Of a stretch of 10,268 nucleotides of DNA, positions 1-6,280 are shown piece after piece. Positions within the stretch are counted from its first letter, which is position 1. Each line of letters opens with the position of its first letter. The stretch is taken from the NCBI GenBank assembly GCA_964396165.1, contig CAYNEF010000089.1, forward strand, positions 1 to 10,268. Reading direction: 5' to 3'. The position numbers were made by a program, and so were the translations under genes. The notes beneath the pieces are model-generated. The model saw only the letters and a program-made list of their open reading frames with translations, did not search any database and had not been told where the DNA came from. This DNA is from CALCZU01 sp964396165. Lineage in GTDB: Bacteria; Bdellovibrionota; FAC87; UBA2466.

Positions 1-161
1 GAATTTCGTACAAGCTTACGAAGAAGCGGATATTTAGAATGGCTCCTATTCACCACCATTTTGAGCTATCAGGGTGGGCGGAGCCGCAGGTTACAGTCAG
101 GTTTTGGATAATTTCGTTGGTCTTGGCGATGCTGGGACTGGCAACATTGAAGTTAAGATAA
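1..161 (+). CDS. mraY: Phospho-N-acetylmuramoyl-pentapeptide-transferase, C-terminal end (5' partial)
   Basis: MraY is the inner-membrane enzyme that moves phospho-MurNAc-pentapeptide from UDP onto undecaprenyl phosphate, making lipid I. Only the last 52 codons are in the window, read from base 3 to a TAA at 159-161. The visible part carries the family's hallmark C-terminal motif MAPIHHHFE (visible residues 13-21), followed by LSGWAEPQV. A final hydrophobic segment (about visible residues 33-48, FWIISLVLAMLGLATL) is the last transmembrane helix, ending in a short basic tail. The His-rich motif belongs to the cytoplasmic active-site loop of the family. The gene lies 11 bp upstream of murD, so the two are surely cotranscribed, as in the standard dcw cluster. 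Identification is secure from the motif, although the N-terminal 85 percent is outside the window. Confidence 0.96.
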   Translation, partial: ISYKLTKKRIFRMAPIHHHFELSGWAEPQVTVRFWIISLVLAMLGLATLKLR

Positions 162-172
162 CAGGAGAGAAG

Positions 173-1555
173 ATGATACAAGTTAAAAAAGGCATGCGGG
201 CGTTAGTTGTGGGAATGGGACGCACCGGTGTTTCTGCTACCAAGCTGCTTTGCAAAAAAGGATTCAAAGTTACTGTCACCGATGAACTCAATAAGACAGA
301 TCTGAAAGACGCTCTCGATGCGCTTGAAGGTTTGGATTATGTTTCTGAACTAGGCAAACACGTTTTAAAAACTTTTGGCGAACAAGATTTCATCGTTGTA
401 AGTCCTGGCGTGCGTTTGGATATCAAACCACTTCAGCATGCTGAAAAATGCAAGATACCCATCATCAGCGAAATCGAACTTGCTTCTCAATTTATTACGG
501 AACCGATCATTGCAGTTACCGGTACCAACGGTAAAACCACCACTTCTCATTTGATTCACGAAATGCTTCTTGCAGGTGGCAAAACGAGTTTCCTTTGCGG
601 AAATGTCGGCGTTCCTCTTTGTGAATATGTCTTAAGAAGAGAAAAATGTGATTATGTTGTGCTTGAAGTATCAAGCTTCCAGCTCGACAGCACGTTCACC
701 TTGAAGCCGCACATTGCAGTCTTTTTAAATGTCGCTCCCGATCATCTCGATCGTTATGCTGCATATGAAGATTACGTGGCTGCTAAATTGAAATTGAAAA
801 ATGCGATGAATGAAAATGATCACATCATCACTAATTTGCGTGATCAAAAATTGATGTCGCTTCTTTCAGGCGTGACACCGAAGTTCTTGTATTTCACCTC
901 TGATTCCTTTGTGAAAATTCCTCCGCACTACGCTGAGAAATTCCAAGGCATGACGATGGAAGCAAATGCAGCGTTGAGCCTAAAAGCGGAACGTTGGAAA
1001 GAACATGTGTTTCCGACGCAAGGTAATCTTTTAAAAGGGTTGCATAATAAAGAAAATTTAATGGCTTCCACTTTAGCTGCAAAGCTTTGCGGAATTACCA
1101 ATGAAGCGATTCAAAAAGTCGTAATGACCTTTAAACCTCTTCCACACCGTATGGAGTTTGTGGCAAGAAAGAATCAAGTAGCATTCTACAATGATTCGAA
1201 AGGCACTAACGTCCATTCTTTGATGCGCTCTCTTGAAAGCTTCAGAGAACCTGTGATTCTCATCGCCGGTGGAAAAGACAAGGGCGAAGACTACATGCCT
1301 CTTGCTTATTCTATCCGTAAGCATGTGAAGAATTTGATTCTTGTAGGCGAAGCGAAAGAAAAAATGAACCGCGCAATCGGTGATTATAGCGAAACATTCC
1401 TCGTCGGTACTTTTGAAGAAGCCGTTTACTTGGCTTACCAAAAATCCCGCTCAGGCGATGTGGTGCTCCTGTCCCCAGGCTGCGCAAGCCAAGACATGTT
1501 TAAGAACTTTGAAGATCGCGGTGAGCACTTCAAAAAAATCGTAAACACGTTCTAA
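173..1555 (+). CDS. murD: UDP-N-acetylmuramoyl-L-alanine--D-glutamate ligase
   Basis: MurD adds D-glutamate to UDP-MurNAc-L-Ala in the cytoplasm, using ATP. The 460-residue product has the full Mur ligase order. An N-terminal Rossmann-like domain starts with LVVGMGRTG (11-19). The ATP loop is GTNGKTT (117-123) and LEVSSFQL lies at 164-171. NVAPDHLDRY (186-195) has the metal-site His191, and AAK (203-205) gives the probable carbamylated lysine. The C-terminal domain shows LPHRME (324-329 region), NDSKGTN (340-346) and SPGCASQDMFKNFEDRG near 434-450. I chose the ATG at 173 because AGGAG at 163-167 sits 5 bases before it and the protein then begins directly at the Rossmann fold. The same frame stays open back to 74, but that stretch is mraY coding sequence. 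The protein is about 20 residues longer than E. coli MurD (438), with the extra length spread over the central and linker regions. All key residues are present. Confidence 0.97.
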   Translation: MIQVKKGMRALVVGMGRTGVSATKLLCKKGFKVTVTDELNKTDLKDALDALEGLDYVSELGKHVLKTFGEQDFIVVSPGVRLDIKPLQHAEKCKIPIISEIELASQFITEPIIAVTGTNGKTTTSHLIHEMLLAGGKTSFLCGNVGVPLCEYVLRREKCDYVVLEVSSFQLDSTFTLKPHIAVFLNVAPDHLDRYAAYEDYVAAKLKLKNAMNENDHIITNLRDQKLMSLLSGVTPKFLYFTSDSFVKIPPHYAEKFQGMTMEANAALSLKAERWKEHVFPTQGNLLKGLHNKENLMASTLAAKLCGITNEAIQKVVMTFKPLPHRMEFVARKNQVAFYNDSKGTNVHSLMRSLESFREPVILIAGGKDKGEDYMPLAYSIRKHVKNLILVGEAKEKMNRAIGDYSETFLVGTFEEAVYLAYQKSRSGDVVLLSPGCASQDMFKNFEDRGEHFKKIVNTF

Positions 1556-1582
1556 GAATCCAATTTTAATATTTTTAAATCA

Positions 1583-1608
1583 GGAGAGGGTAATTCCTCT
1601 CCTTTTTT
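1583..1608 (+). terminator. Rho-independent terminator after murD
   Basis: A perfect 7-bp stem, GGAGAGG (1583-1589) with CCTCTCC (1596-1602), closes a 6-base loop and is followed by six T residues (1603-1608). It starts 27 bases after the murD stop. The T run overlaps the stop codon of the convergent gene on the other strand (TAA at 1609-1607), so the same hairpin also lies just past that gene. On the minus strand the sequence after the stem is AT-rich but has no clean T run, so termination there would be weaker. This marks the end of the mraY-murD transcript. Confidence 0.85.
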
Positions 1609-2032
1609 ATTGGTACGCAGAAAACTGCGCTGAGGCTTTGCAGATTGCGGGCTTATTTATGTCGGAAAAAGCTTCTACTACGACATCGAGAAGTAAAAAT
1701 TCCCGATCGTACATGCCGTCTGCAAGTATCTTGTAGGTCATGCCTTCTTTTATCAGTTCGCGATCTACACGGAGTCGTCCCCAGCCATCGTTGTTCCCGA
1801 CGAGGTTCACATTGTTGAAAAAGCCTGTGTTATTTACGCTTCTGAAATTTACGACTGAAGTCAGATGCGTCGGTCCAGTGAGAAAATGCTGAGAACGGAA
1901 TTTTTGAGTACTGAATACTTGCTCACAAGGGGCCCCGTTGGAACTTATGCTTTGAAATTCCCCGGTGTAGTTATAGGGAGTGGCAAAAGCCAGAAGGGGC
2001 AAAAACAATAGGAAAGAGAAAAGTTTCTTCAT
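1607..2032 (-). CDS. Small secreted protein of unknown function
   Basis: I do not recognise this 141-residue protein. It opens with a clear Sec signal peptide: MKKLF, then a hydrophobic stretch SFLLFLPLLAFA with a likely signal peptidase I cut after Ala17 (AFA before TPYNY). No lipobox cysteine is present at the cut. The mature part, about 124 residues, is polar and rich in Asn, Phe and aromatic residues, and looks like a beta-rich fold. Its only two cysteines, Cys36 and Cys131, sit near the two ends and could form one disulfide in the periplasm. The start at 2032 is chosen over in-frame ATGs further upstream (up to 2089) because it is preceded by AAGGAA about 6 bases away and begins a textbook signal peptide. 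The longer form would overlap the acyl-CoA synthetase gene and bury the signal. The gene follows that synthetase by 13 bp and is probably cotranscribed with it. Whether the functions are linked is unknown. Confidence 0.75.
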   Translation of the reverse strand: MKKLFSFLLFLPLLAFATPYNYTGEFQSISSNGAPCEQVFSTQKFRSQHFLTGPTHLTSVVNFRSVNNTGFFNNVNLVGNNDGWGRLRVDRELIKEGMTYKILADGMYDREFLLLDVVVEAFSDINKPAICKASAQFSAYQ

Positions 2033-2045
2033 AGTAATTCCTTCG

Positions 2046-3854
2046 TTATGTGAACATTTCATCGACATAGGATTTAAATTTTTGTGCACACACTTTGCGT
2101 TTTACCTTTAGGCTCGGTGTCAGTTCGCCAGTTTCAATCGAAAGATCGGCGGGCAAAATTTTGAATTTTTTAATGGATTCAAAGCTTGGTAAGTGAATAT
2201 TCACTTTTCTCACTTCTTCATCGATCATCTTCACAAGATCCGTATTTTTAGAAAGTTCTGCGTAGCTCGAATAAGCAATGTTTTTATCTTTTGCCCATTT
2301 TAGTACTTCAGGCTCTTGAAGCGTTAAAAGAGCAGCAATATATTTCTGCTTGTCCCCAAAGACGATTGCTTGGCTTATCCAGCGCACTCCTTTCAGCAGG
2401 TTTTCCAGCTTTTGTGGAGCAATGTTTTTTCCACCTGAAGTAACAATGAGTTCTTTTTTTCTGTCTGTGATCTTTAAAAAACCACCGTGAATGATTTCTC
2501 CAATATCTCCGCTTCTAAACCAGCCATCTTCAGTAAATACTTCTTTCGTAGCTTCAGGATTATTGTAATACCCTTTAAACACCATGGAACCACGAATAAG
2601 AATTTCGCCGTCTTCTGCAAGTTTAATCTCAGTATCGCCCAGTGGTTTTCCGACAGTTCCGAATTGGTAATCATCGGGACGGTTTACCGTAATGGCAGCA
2701 GTTGTTTCGGTAAGTCCATAACCTTCGACTACACAAATTCCTGCTGCGTGGAAAAATTCGCAGAGATCTGCGGACAGAGGAGCTCCACCAGATACAGAAA
2801 CGCGAATTCTGCCACCCATTTTCTTTCTGATTTTTCCAAAGACAAGTTTATCCGCTACCTGGTACTCGAGAAGCAATTTGACAGGAATAGTTTGTTTGTT
2901 CGAACGCAATCGGGCTACTTTTCTTCCCGTTGCAATTGCCCAATTTACCAAGCGTTGTTTGAACTCAGGTTGGCTTGCAATTCCCGATTGGATTTTTGCA
3001 TAAACTTTCTCATAAATTCTCGGCACACAAACAAGAAGAGTGGGTTTTACTTCTTCTAAGTTTTGCGGAATCGAATTGATGTTTTCAGCATAGGCAAGAC
3101 AGATACCGGCAAGCACGGGCATCATGCTTTCAACTCTACCCAAAATGTGTGCGAAGGGCAGAAAGGTGAGGGTTGTGTCATCGGCACTTAAGTGAAAGCC
3201 CTCAACGATAGATCGTAACTCACCAATAATGTTTTTATGCATCAGCACTGCACCCTTGGGAACTCCCGTAGTTCCTGAGGTATAAACTATCGAAGCATCA
3301 TCTTCGGGTTTTGCAACTTTGGAAGAAGCAGCAAAAGCATCTTCTATCGTTTTATTCCCGTATAGTGGTGGCGCAAATTGTTCGAGATTTTGCGCAACGT
3401 TATTGCCAATAGGCGGAACAGATTGGCTGAAACTGATAACGGGAATGGGTTTATTGGATATTTGAAATGCCTGTACCACTTTTGCGTGTTGGATTTCATC
3501 TTCGACAAAAATCACTTTTGCGCCGCAATGATTTAAAATATAGCCGACATCTTCTGCTGTATTGGATTGGTAAATGGGAACAGTAATAATTCCAGCGCCG
3601 AAGTTGGCAAGATCCACCATGTTCCATTCGTATCTGGTGTTACTTAAAATACATACGCGATCGCCTCTTTGAATTCCCAGTTTTTGCAACGCATGGTAAA
3701 TGCCAAGAACTTTTGCGTGGTAATCCTTCCACAGAATGGATTCCCAGCGTCCTTCTACTTTAAACATGCAGGCTTTGTCGTTTGCGCCGATTTCAAGTCT
3801 TCGTAAGTATGCTTCGGGGATTGTTTTACCGTCTACTGTTGTGATGCGACTCAT
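2046..3854 (-). CDS. Long-chain fatty acid--CoA ligase (AMP-binding family)
   Basis: This enzyme activates long-chain fatty acids: acyl-AMP is formed with ATP and then transferred to CoA, feeding beta-oxidation or phospholipid synthesis. It probably works at the inner face of the inner membrane. The 602-residue protein carries all core adenylation motifs in order: YTSGTTGVPKG (191-201, phosphate loop), GYGLTET (378-384), FRSGD (446-450, ribose-binding Asp450), TDRKKELIVTSGGKNIAP (463-480, hinge and fatty acyl-CoA synthetase signature) and the C-terminal LTPSLKVKRK (578-587) with the catalytic-lysine region. The unspaced hinge signature and overall length match the FAA1/FadD15-like branch of long-chain synthetases rather than E. 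coli FadD (561 residues). The ATG at 3854 has GGAGAG at 3863-3858 in front of it. The gene is divergent from the tadB-like gene and leads a probable two-gene unit with the small secreted protein downstream. No pathway neighbours such as fadA/fadB are in the window, so catabolic or anabolic use cannot be decided. Confidence 0.95.
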   Translation of the reverse strand: MSRITTVDGKTIPEAYLRRLEIGANDKACMFKVEGRWESILWKDYHAKVLGIYHALQKLGIQRGDRVCILSNTRYEWNMVDLANFGAGIITVPIYQSNTAEDVGYILNHCGAKVIFVEDEIQHAKVVQAFQISNKPIPVISFSQSVPPIGNNVAQNLEQFAPPLYGNKTIEDAFAASSKVAKPEDDASIVYTSGTTGVPKGAVLMHKNIIGELRSIVEGFHLSADDTTLTFLPFAHILGRVESMMPVLAGICLAYAENINSIPQNLEEVKPTLLVCVPRIYEKVYAKIQSGIASQPEFKQRLVNWAIATGRKVARLRSNKQTIPVKLLLEYQVADKLVFGKIRKKMGGRIRVSVSGGAPLSADLCEFFHAAGICVVEGYGLTETTAAITVNRPDDYQFGTVGKPLGDTEIKLAEDGEILIRGSMVFKGYYNNPEATKEVFTEDGWFRSGDIGEIIHGGFLKITDRKKELIVTSGGKNIAPQKLENLLKGVRWISQAIVFGDKQKYIAALLTLQEPEVLKWAKDKNIAYSSYAELSKNTDLVKMIDEEVRKVNIHLPSFESIKKFKILPADLSIETGELTPSLKVKRKVCAQKFKSYVDEMFT

Positions 3855-3885
3855 GTGCTCTCCAAGAGGTATATTTTTGAAGCTC

Positions 3886-3891
3886 TATTAT
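3886..3891 (+). promoter_or_regulatory. Possible -10 box for the tadB-like gene
   Basis: TATTAT lies about 33 bases upstream of the ATG at 3925, which would give a start of transcription near 3898 and a leader of roughly 27 bases that includes the AAGG ribosome site (3915-3918). I see no good -35 hexamer at 17 bases, so this is a weak call based on one hexamer and position only. It overlaps the minus-strand box reported for the divergent synthetase gene. Confidence 0.3.
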
Positions 3892-3895
3892 GCCA
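3887..3895 (-). promoter_or_regulatory. Possible extended -10 box for the acyl-CoA synthetase gene
   Basis: Read on the minus strand, 3895-3887 is TGGCATAAT: a TG-N extended element followed by CATAAT, five of six matches to the -10 consensus. It would start transcription near 3880 and give a leader of about 25 bases containing the GGAGAG ribosome site. The extended TG could make up for the lack of a recognisable -35 box. It shares bases with the plus-strand TATTAT, so the two divergent promoters may exclude each other. Confidence 0.38.
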
Positions 3896-3924
3896 CGGTC
3901 TTGCCCTTGCATTAAAGGTTATTG

Positions 3925-4773
3925 ATGACGAAGTTTATAACCTTATTCTTTTTGTTCGTTTTTACCGTTTTGCTCGTTTTGACGCTCAGCTTTTTAATCG
4001 TAGTTTTCACGCAAAAAGCGCTTCGTAAAGAGCTTAAATCCGCTAAAAAAAGCCATATTCTGGGAAGAGGGAGGCTTTCGGCCAAACAACTTTTGCTCGG
4101 TGCTTTTCTTTTGGTAGCATTGTTTCCTCTGCTCACCACTTTTCTTCTCGGCAGTCCCACTATCGGACTGCTTGGTTCGGTTATGCTTCTGCCTTTCATT
4201 TATCGATTTTTATTGAAAAAACAATACTCTTTGCATCTGGAATCGGTGGATGAAAACTCACTATCGTTCCTCTATGCCTTACAAGGCTTGTCTGAAGTGG
4301 GTATTAATCTTCCGTCCGCACTTTTTATTTTGGCAGATAGAATTGATGGCCCCTTTGCCGCAGAGCTGCGAAAAAGTTTAAAAAAATTCGAAGACGGAAA
4401 AAGCCTGTCCGAGTTGCTTGAGGCGTTTCAAAAAAGAGCCGGCCTTAAATTAAGCGGCGTTTATTTAAATTTGATTGATATGGTTTACTCTCAAGGGCTT
4501 TCTGTTACCCCGCTATTGACAAAGATGGTACCGCTTTTGGAAATGGAATCATCGGCGAATCAAAAAATCAGAAACTTGCGCAAGTCTTCAGCTGCCCAAA
4601 TCTGTATGGCCTTTTGTATTCCGTGGGTAGTGATGTTGTCGCTGGTTTATTTCCAAGGGGATTTGATCCACCGGTTTTTAAGCAATGCAAACGGGTACCT
4701 TGTCATTTTTATCGCTATCTTAACCGAAGTCATTGGGAGTCTTGTGATATGGAACGTCTCAAAGTTTTATTAA
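3925..4773 (+). CDS. TadB-like type II/IV secretion inner-membrane protein (T2SSF domain)
   Basis: The product (282 residues) resembles TadB, one of the two inner-membrane platform proteins of Tad (Flp) pilus machines, which couple the TadA ATPase to pilin assembly. The layout is typical: an N-terminal membrane helix (about 4-28), a short basic linker (31-50), two closely spaced helices (about 55-94), a cytoplasmic helical T2SSF domain (about 110-215) and two C-terminal helices (about 224-244 and 257-277). The T2SSF domain shows the recognisable repeat pattern LYALQGLSEVGINLPSAL (117-133 region), then DGKSLSELLEAF and SQGLSVTPLL. A TTG-ATG pair occurs at 3922-3927. I prefer the ATG at 3925 because AAGG (3915-3918) is 6 bases before it and only 3 before the TTG. 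The gene overlaps the tadC-like gene by 25 bp, so translation is likely coupled. The TadB assignment rests on topology and domain pattern, and other T2SSF proteins remain possible. Confidence 0.82.
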   Translation: MTKFITLFFLFVFTVLLVLTLSFLIVVFTQKALRKELKSAKKSHILGRGRLSAKQLLLGAFLLVALFPLLTTFLLGSPTIGLLGSVMLLPFIYRFLLKKQYSLHLESVDENSLSFLYALQGLSEVGINLPSALFILADRIDGPFAAELRKSLKKFEDGKSLSELLEAFQKRAGLKLSGVYLNLIDMVYSQGLSVTPLLTKMVPLLEMESSANQKIRNLRKSSAAQICMAFCIPWVVMLSLVYFQGDLIHRFLSNANGYLVIFIAILTEVIGSLVIWNVSKFY

Positions 4774-5240
4774 AATCAAAAAATAAACATAAAAGAAGAG
4801 TTCGCCATTCGTTGATGCAATTTTTTGAAACGGTTGGGTTGTATTTGCAAGCGGGTTACGATTTGGGCTATGCGTGGCCCGAAGCACTTAAAGCGATAGG
4901 TGAGCAAATGCCCGAGGGATTAAAAGAAGAACTTGCGCAAAAGAAAGACGAGCCGATCACTCAAGTACTCGCCCGCTTGTCTAGCGATTTTAAAATTCCC
5001 AGTCTAAAAATATGGTTTTCTGTCATCAACGAGCTTTATCAAAGTGGGGCAGGGCTTGCCAATTGTGTGAGTTCAATAGCAAGTACCTTGCGATCGGAAC
5101 ACTCAAGAGATTTGGAAAACCACTTGCAGCGATTGCCGTCTAGAACCAATATTCTGGTGATATTATTTTTTCTGCCGCCAACATTCTTGCTGCTGTTTTA
5201 TCCGCTACTTCTCGAGATTATTTCTTCATTTTCGAAGTAA
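4749..5240 (+). CDS. TadC-like T2SSF-domain inner-membrane protein, short form
   Basis: This 163-residue protein looks like the partner TadC: a T2SSF helical domain (about 20-115, with FFETVGLYLQAGYDLGYAW at 25-43 and YQSGAGLANCVSSIASTLR at 97-115) followed by one strongly hydrophobic C-terminal segment (about 133-157, ending LLEIISSFSK). Ordinary TadC proteins are near 300 residues with extra N-terminal membrane helices. Those are absent here and the protein begins with a basic stretch (KSKNKHKRR). The ATG at 4749 is supported by GGGAG at 4735-4739, 9 bases ahead, and lies inside the end of the tadB-like gene. The open frame upstream of it (from 4614) is coding in the other frame, so I do not use it. 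Either it is a minimal TadC that relies on its partner's membrane helices, or it is a shortened descendant of one. The order tadB-tadC is the usual one in tad loci, but no other tad gene is in the window. Confidence 0.78.
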   Translation: MERLKVLLKSKNKHKRRVRHSLMQFFETVGLYLQAGYDLGYAWPEALKAIGEQMPEGLKEELAQKKDEPITQVLARLSSDFKIPSLKIWFSVINELYQSGAGLANCVSSIASTLRSEHSRDLENHLQRLPSRTNILVILFFLPPTFLLLFYPLLLEIISSFSK

Positions 5241-5256
5241 ATTTAGGAACGTGAAC

Positions 5257-5778
5257 TTAATGCTCATTTCTTCCTGTTTCACTAGGTTTGTGGTCTGTTA
5301 GCGGAGGAAGACTCGCAAGCTGGGTATTTTGTTCTTCTGTATATTTATTGCAAATACTTTCACATTCGTTGACGTTTAGTTTCGTATTTGAATTTCGAGA
5401 CCACCACCAATCATTTTTGTGATAGAACGCTACGTTCACACTACATGATTCCTTGCAAAGCTTGTTTTCCTTCTCGATAAATGTTTTGAGATTGGCTGCA
5501 CTTTTAACCGCCTGTTCACAATTTTCTTGGTTGTATTTTAAAAGGACTTCGTCCACTTCCTGATAGTACTTGGCAAAAGTGTATTTCATTGTGGGAGCGT
5601 TGCGAAGAAATTGGGAATAAAAGGAAGTTCCCTTAAAAGAAGACTGTATAGGCTTGCACAGATAGTCATATCGTATACTTAGTTTTGCCGCTTCGGGCCC
5701 ATCCGCAAATGCTAGTGGAATATTTTGTAATGCACTACAAACGGCTAATGTAACTACAAAAAATCTAAAGTTATTCAT
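5257..5778 (-). CDS. Secreted cysteine-rich protein with two CX3C motifs, unknown function
   Basis: I do not recognise the family. The 173-residue product starts with a Sec signal peptide, MNNFRFFVVTLAVCSALQNIPLAFA, with a probable cut after Ala25. The mature protein has six cysteines: 41, 87, 108, 112, 139 and 143. Four of them form two CX3C pairs (CKESC at 108-112 and CESIC at 139-143) separated by 26 residues that include an unusual WWW run (124-126). Residues 65-110 are charged and probably helical. An even number of mature cysteines in a periplasmic protein suggests three disulfides. The C-terminal 20 residues are polar and probably disordered. GGGAGAG lies 9 bases ahead of the ATG at 5778. 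The gene is 36 bp downstream of the unknown 154-residue gene on the same strand and ends 16 bp from the convergent tadC-like gene, with no hairpin between. Confidence 0.75.
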   Translation of the reverse strand: MNNFRFFVVTLAVCSALQNIPLAFADGPEAAKLSIRYDYLCKPIQSSFKGTSFYSQFLRNAPTMKYTFAKYYQEVDEVLLKYNQENCEQAVKSAANLKTFIEKENKLCKESCSVNVAFYHKNDWWWSRNSNTKLNVNECESICNKYTEEQNTQLASLPPLTDHKPSETGRNEH

Positions 5779-5813
5779 CCTGTTTTCTCTCCCTATCTCG
5801 TTGTTGAAATCAG

Positions 5814-5819
5814 ATTATA
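5814..5819 (-). promoter_or_regulatory. Possible -10 box for the cysteine-rich secreted protein gene
   Basis: On the minus strand, 5819-5814 reads TATAAT, an exact -10 consensus, placed over the stop codon of the upstream gene. It would start transcription near 5807, about 28 bases before the ATG at 5778. I find no convincing -35 hexamer 16-18 bases upstream, so it may be chance in an AT-rich spot. If real, the last gene of this run could be expressed on its own. Confidence 0.3.
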
Positions 5820-6279
5820 ATAAAAGCAAAGTCACTTCATACGACTTGCCAAGCGCATGTACGAACGCAGGTGCCCCGTTCAAATTAAAACGGTACCTGA
5901 AAGAATCAATCGGTTCTCCTAAAAGTTCTTTTTCGTTTTTTTTTAATTTTCTAGATTGAAGTGGAACGACAATTTCCAATCTATCTATTTGTGCCGAGGG
6001 TTCTTTATGCAATAAATACTCGGCTCCTGTTTTCAGTTGCTCCATTGCTTTTTGAATCAATCCAACTTCCAACTTGTATTTCATTTCTCTCAGTCGATAT
6101 GACGATTGATTACTTTCCCGCTTAGAGGTGAGTAAGTCGGGTAGTTTGGGGGCACGTCCTTCTTTGCGATCTAATTGGTATTGTGGATTTAAATAAGTAG
6201 CTACTCGATCTGCTACAGCAAGGATTTCCTCGCTTTCAATGAGTCGGATACGCTTTGCACAATCATTTTCTTTGTACAT
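5815..6279 (-). CDS. Hypothetical protein, unknown function
   Basis: I cannot assign this 154-residue protein to a family. It has no signal peptide or membrane segment and is strongly charged, so it is probably cytoplasmic. Visible regions are an amphipathic N-terminus (MYKENDCAKRIRLIESEEIL), a basic helical centre (about 60-90, SYRLREMKYKLEVGLIQKAM) and a C-terminal part with alternating hydrophobic residues (RLEIVVPL at 100-107, FRYRFNLNG at 127-135, YEVTLLLL at the end) that suggests beta strands. The start is uncertain. I use the ATG at 6279 because it lies one base after the TAA of the FkbM gene (TAATATG), a layout that favours translation coupling, though no ribosome site is visible. 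A TTG at 6309 in the same frame would add 10 residues and overlap the FkbM gene. Both neighbours are on the same strand, and it is the middle gene of a likely three-gene run. Confidence 0.68.
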   Translation of the reverse strand: MYKENDCAKRIRLIESEEILAVADRVATYLNPQYQLDRKEGRAPKLPDLLTSKRESNQSSYRLREMKYKLEVGLIQKAMEQLKTGAEYLLHKEPSAQIDRLEIVVPLQSRKLKKNEKELLGEPIDSFRYRFNLNGAPAFVHALGKSYEVTLLLL

Positions 6280-6280
6280 A

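Noticed and set aside
74..172. An upstream ATG that would extend MurD by 33 residues
   Set aside because: This stretch is the mraY 3' end in another frame, and the ATG at 173 has a good ribosome site and begins right at the MurD Rossmann fold.
1073..1441. 122-codon open frame on the minus strand
   Set aside because: It is antisense to the conserved C-terminal domain of murD; no independent support.
2487..3059. 190-codon open frame on the plus strand
   Set aside because: It lies wholly opposite the acyl-CoA synthetase, has a low-complexity Phe/Ser/Asn-rich product with no domain, and is a shadow of that gene.
4614..4748. Upstream extension of the TadC-like protein
   Set aside because: The added residues are the TadB-like C-terminal membrane segment read in the wrong frame; they are Arg/Pro/Cys-rich and unlike a TadC N-terminus.
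5215..5260. Possible terminator between the convergent tadC-like and cysteine-rich genes
   Set aside because: Only a 4-bp CTTC/GAAG pairing without a T run is present, which is too weak to call.
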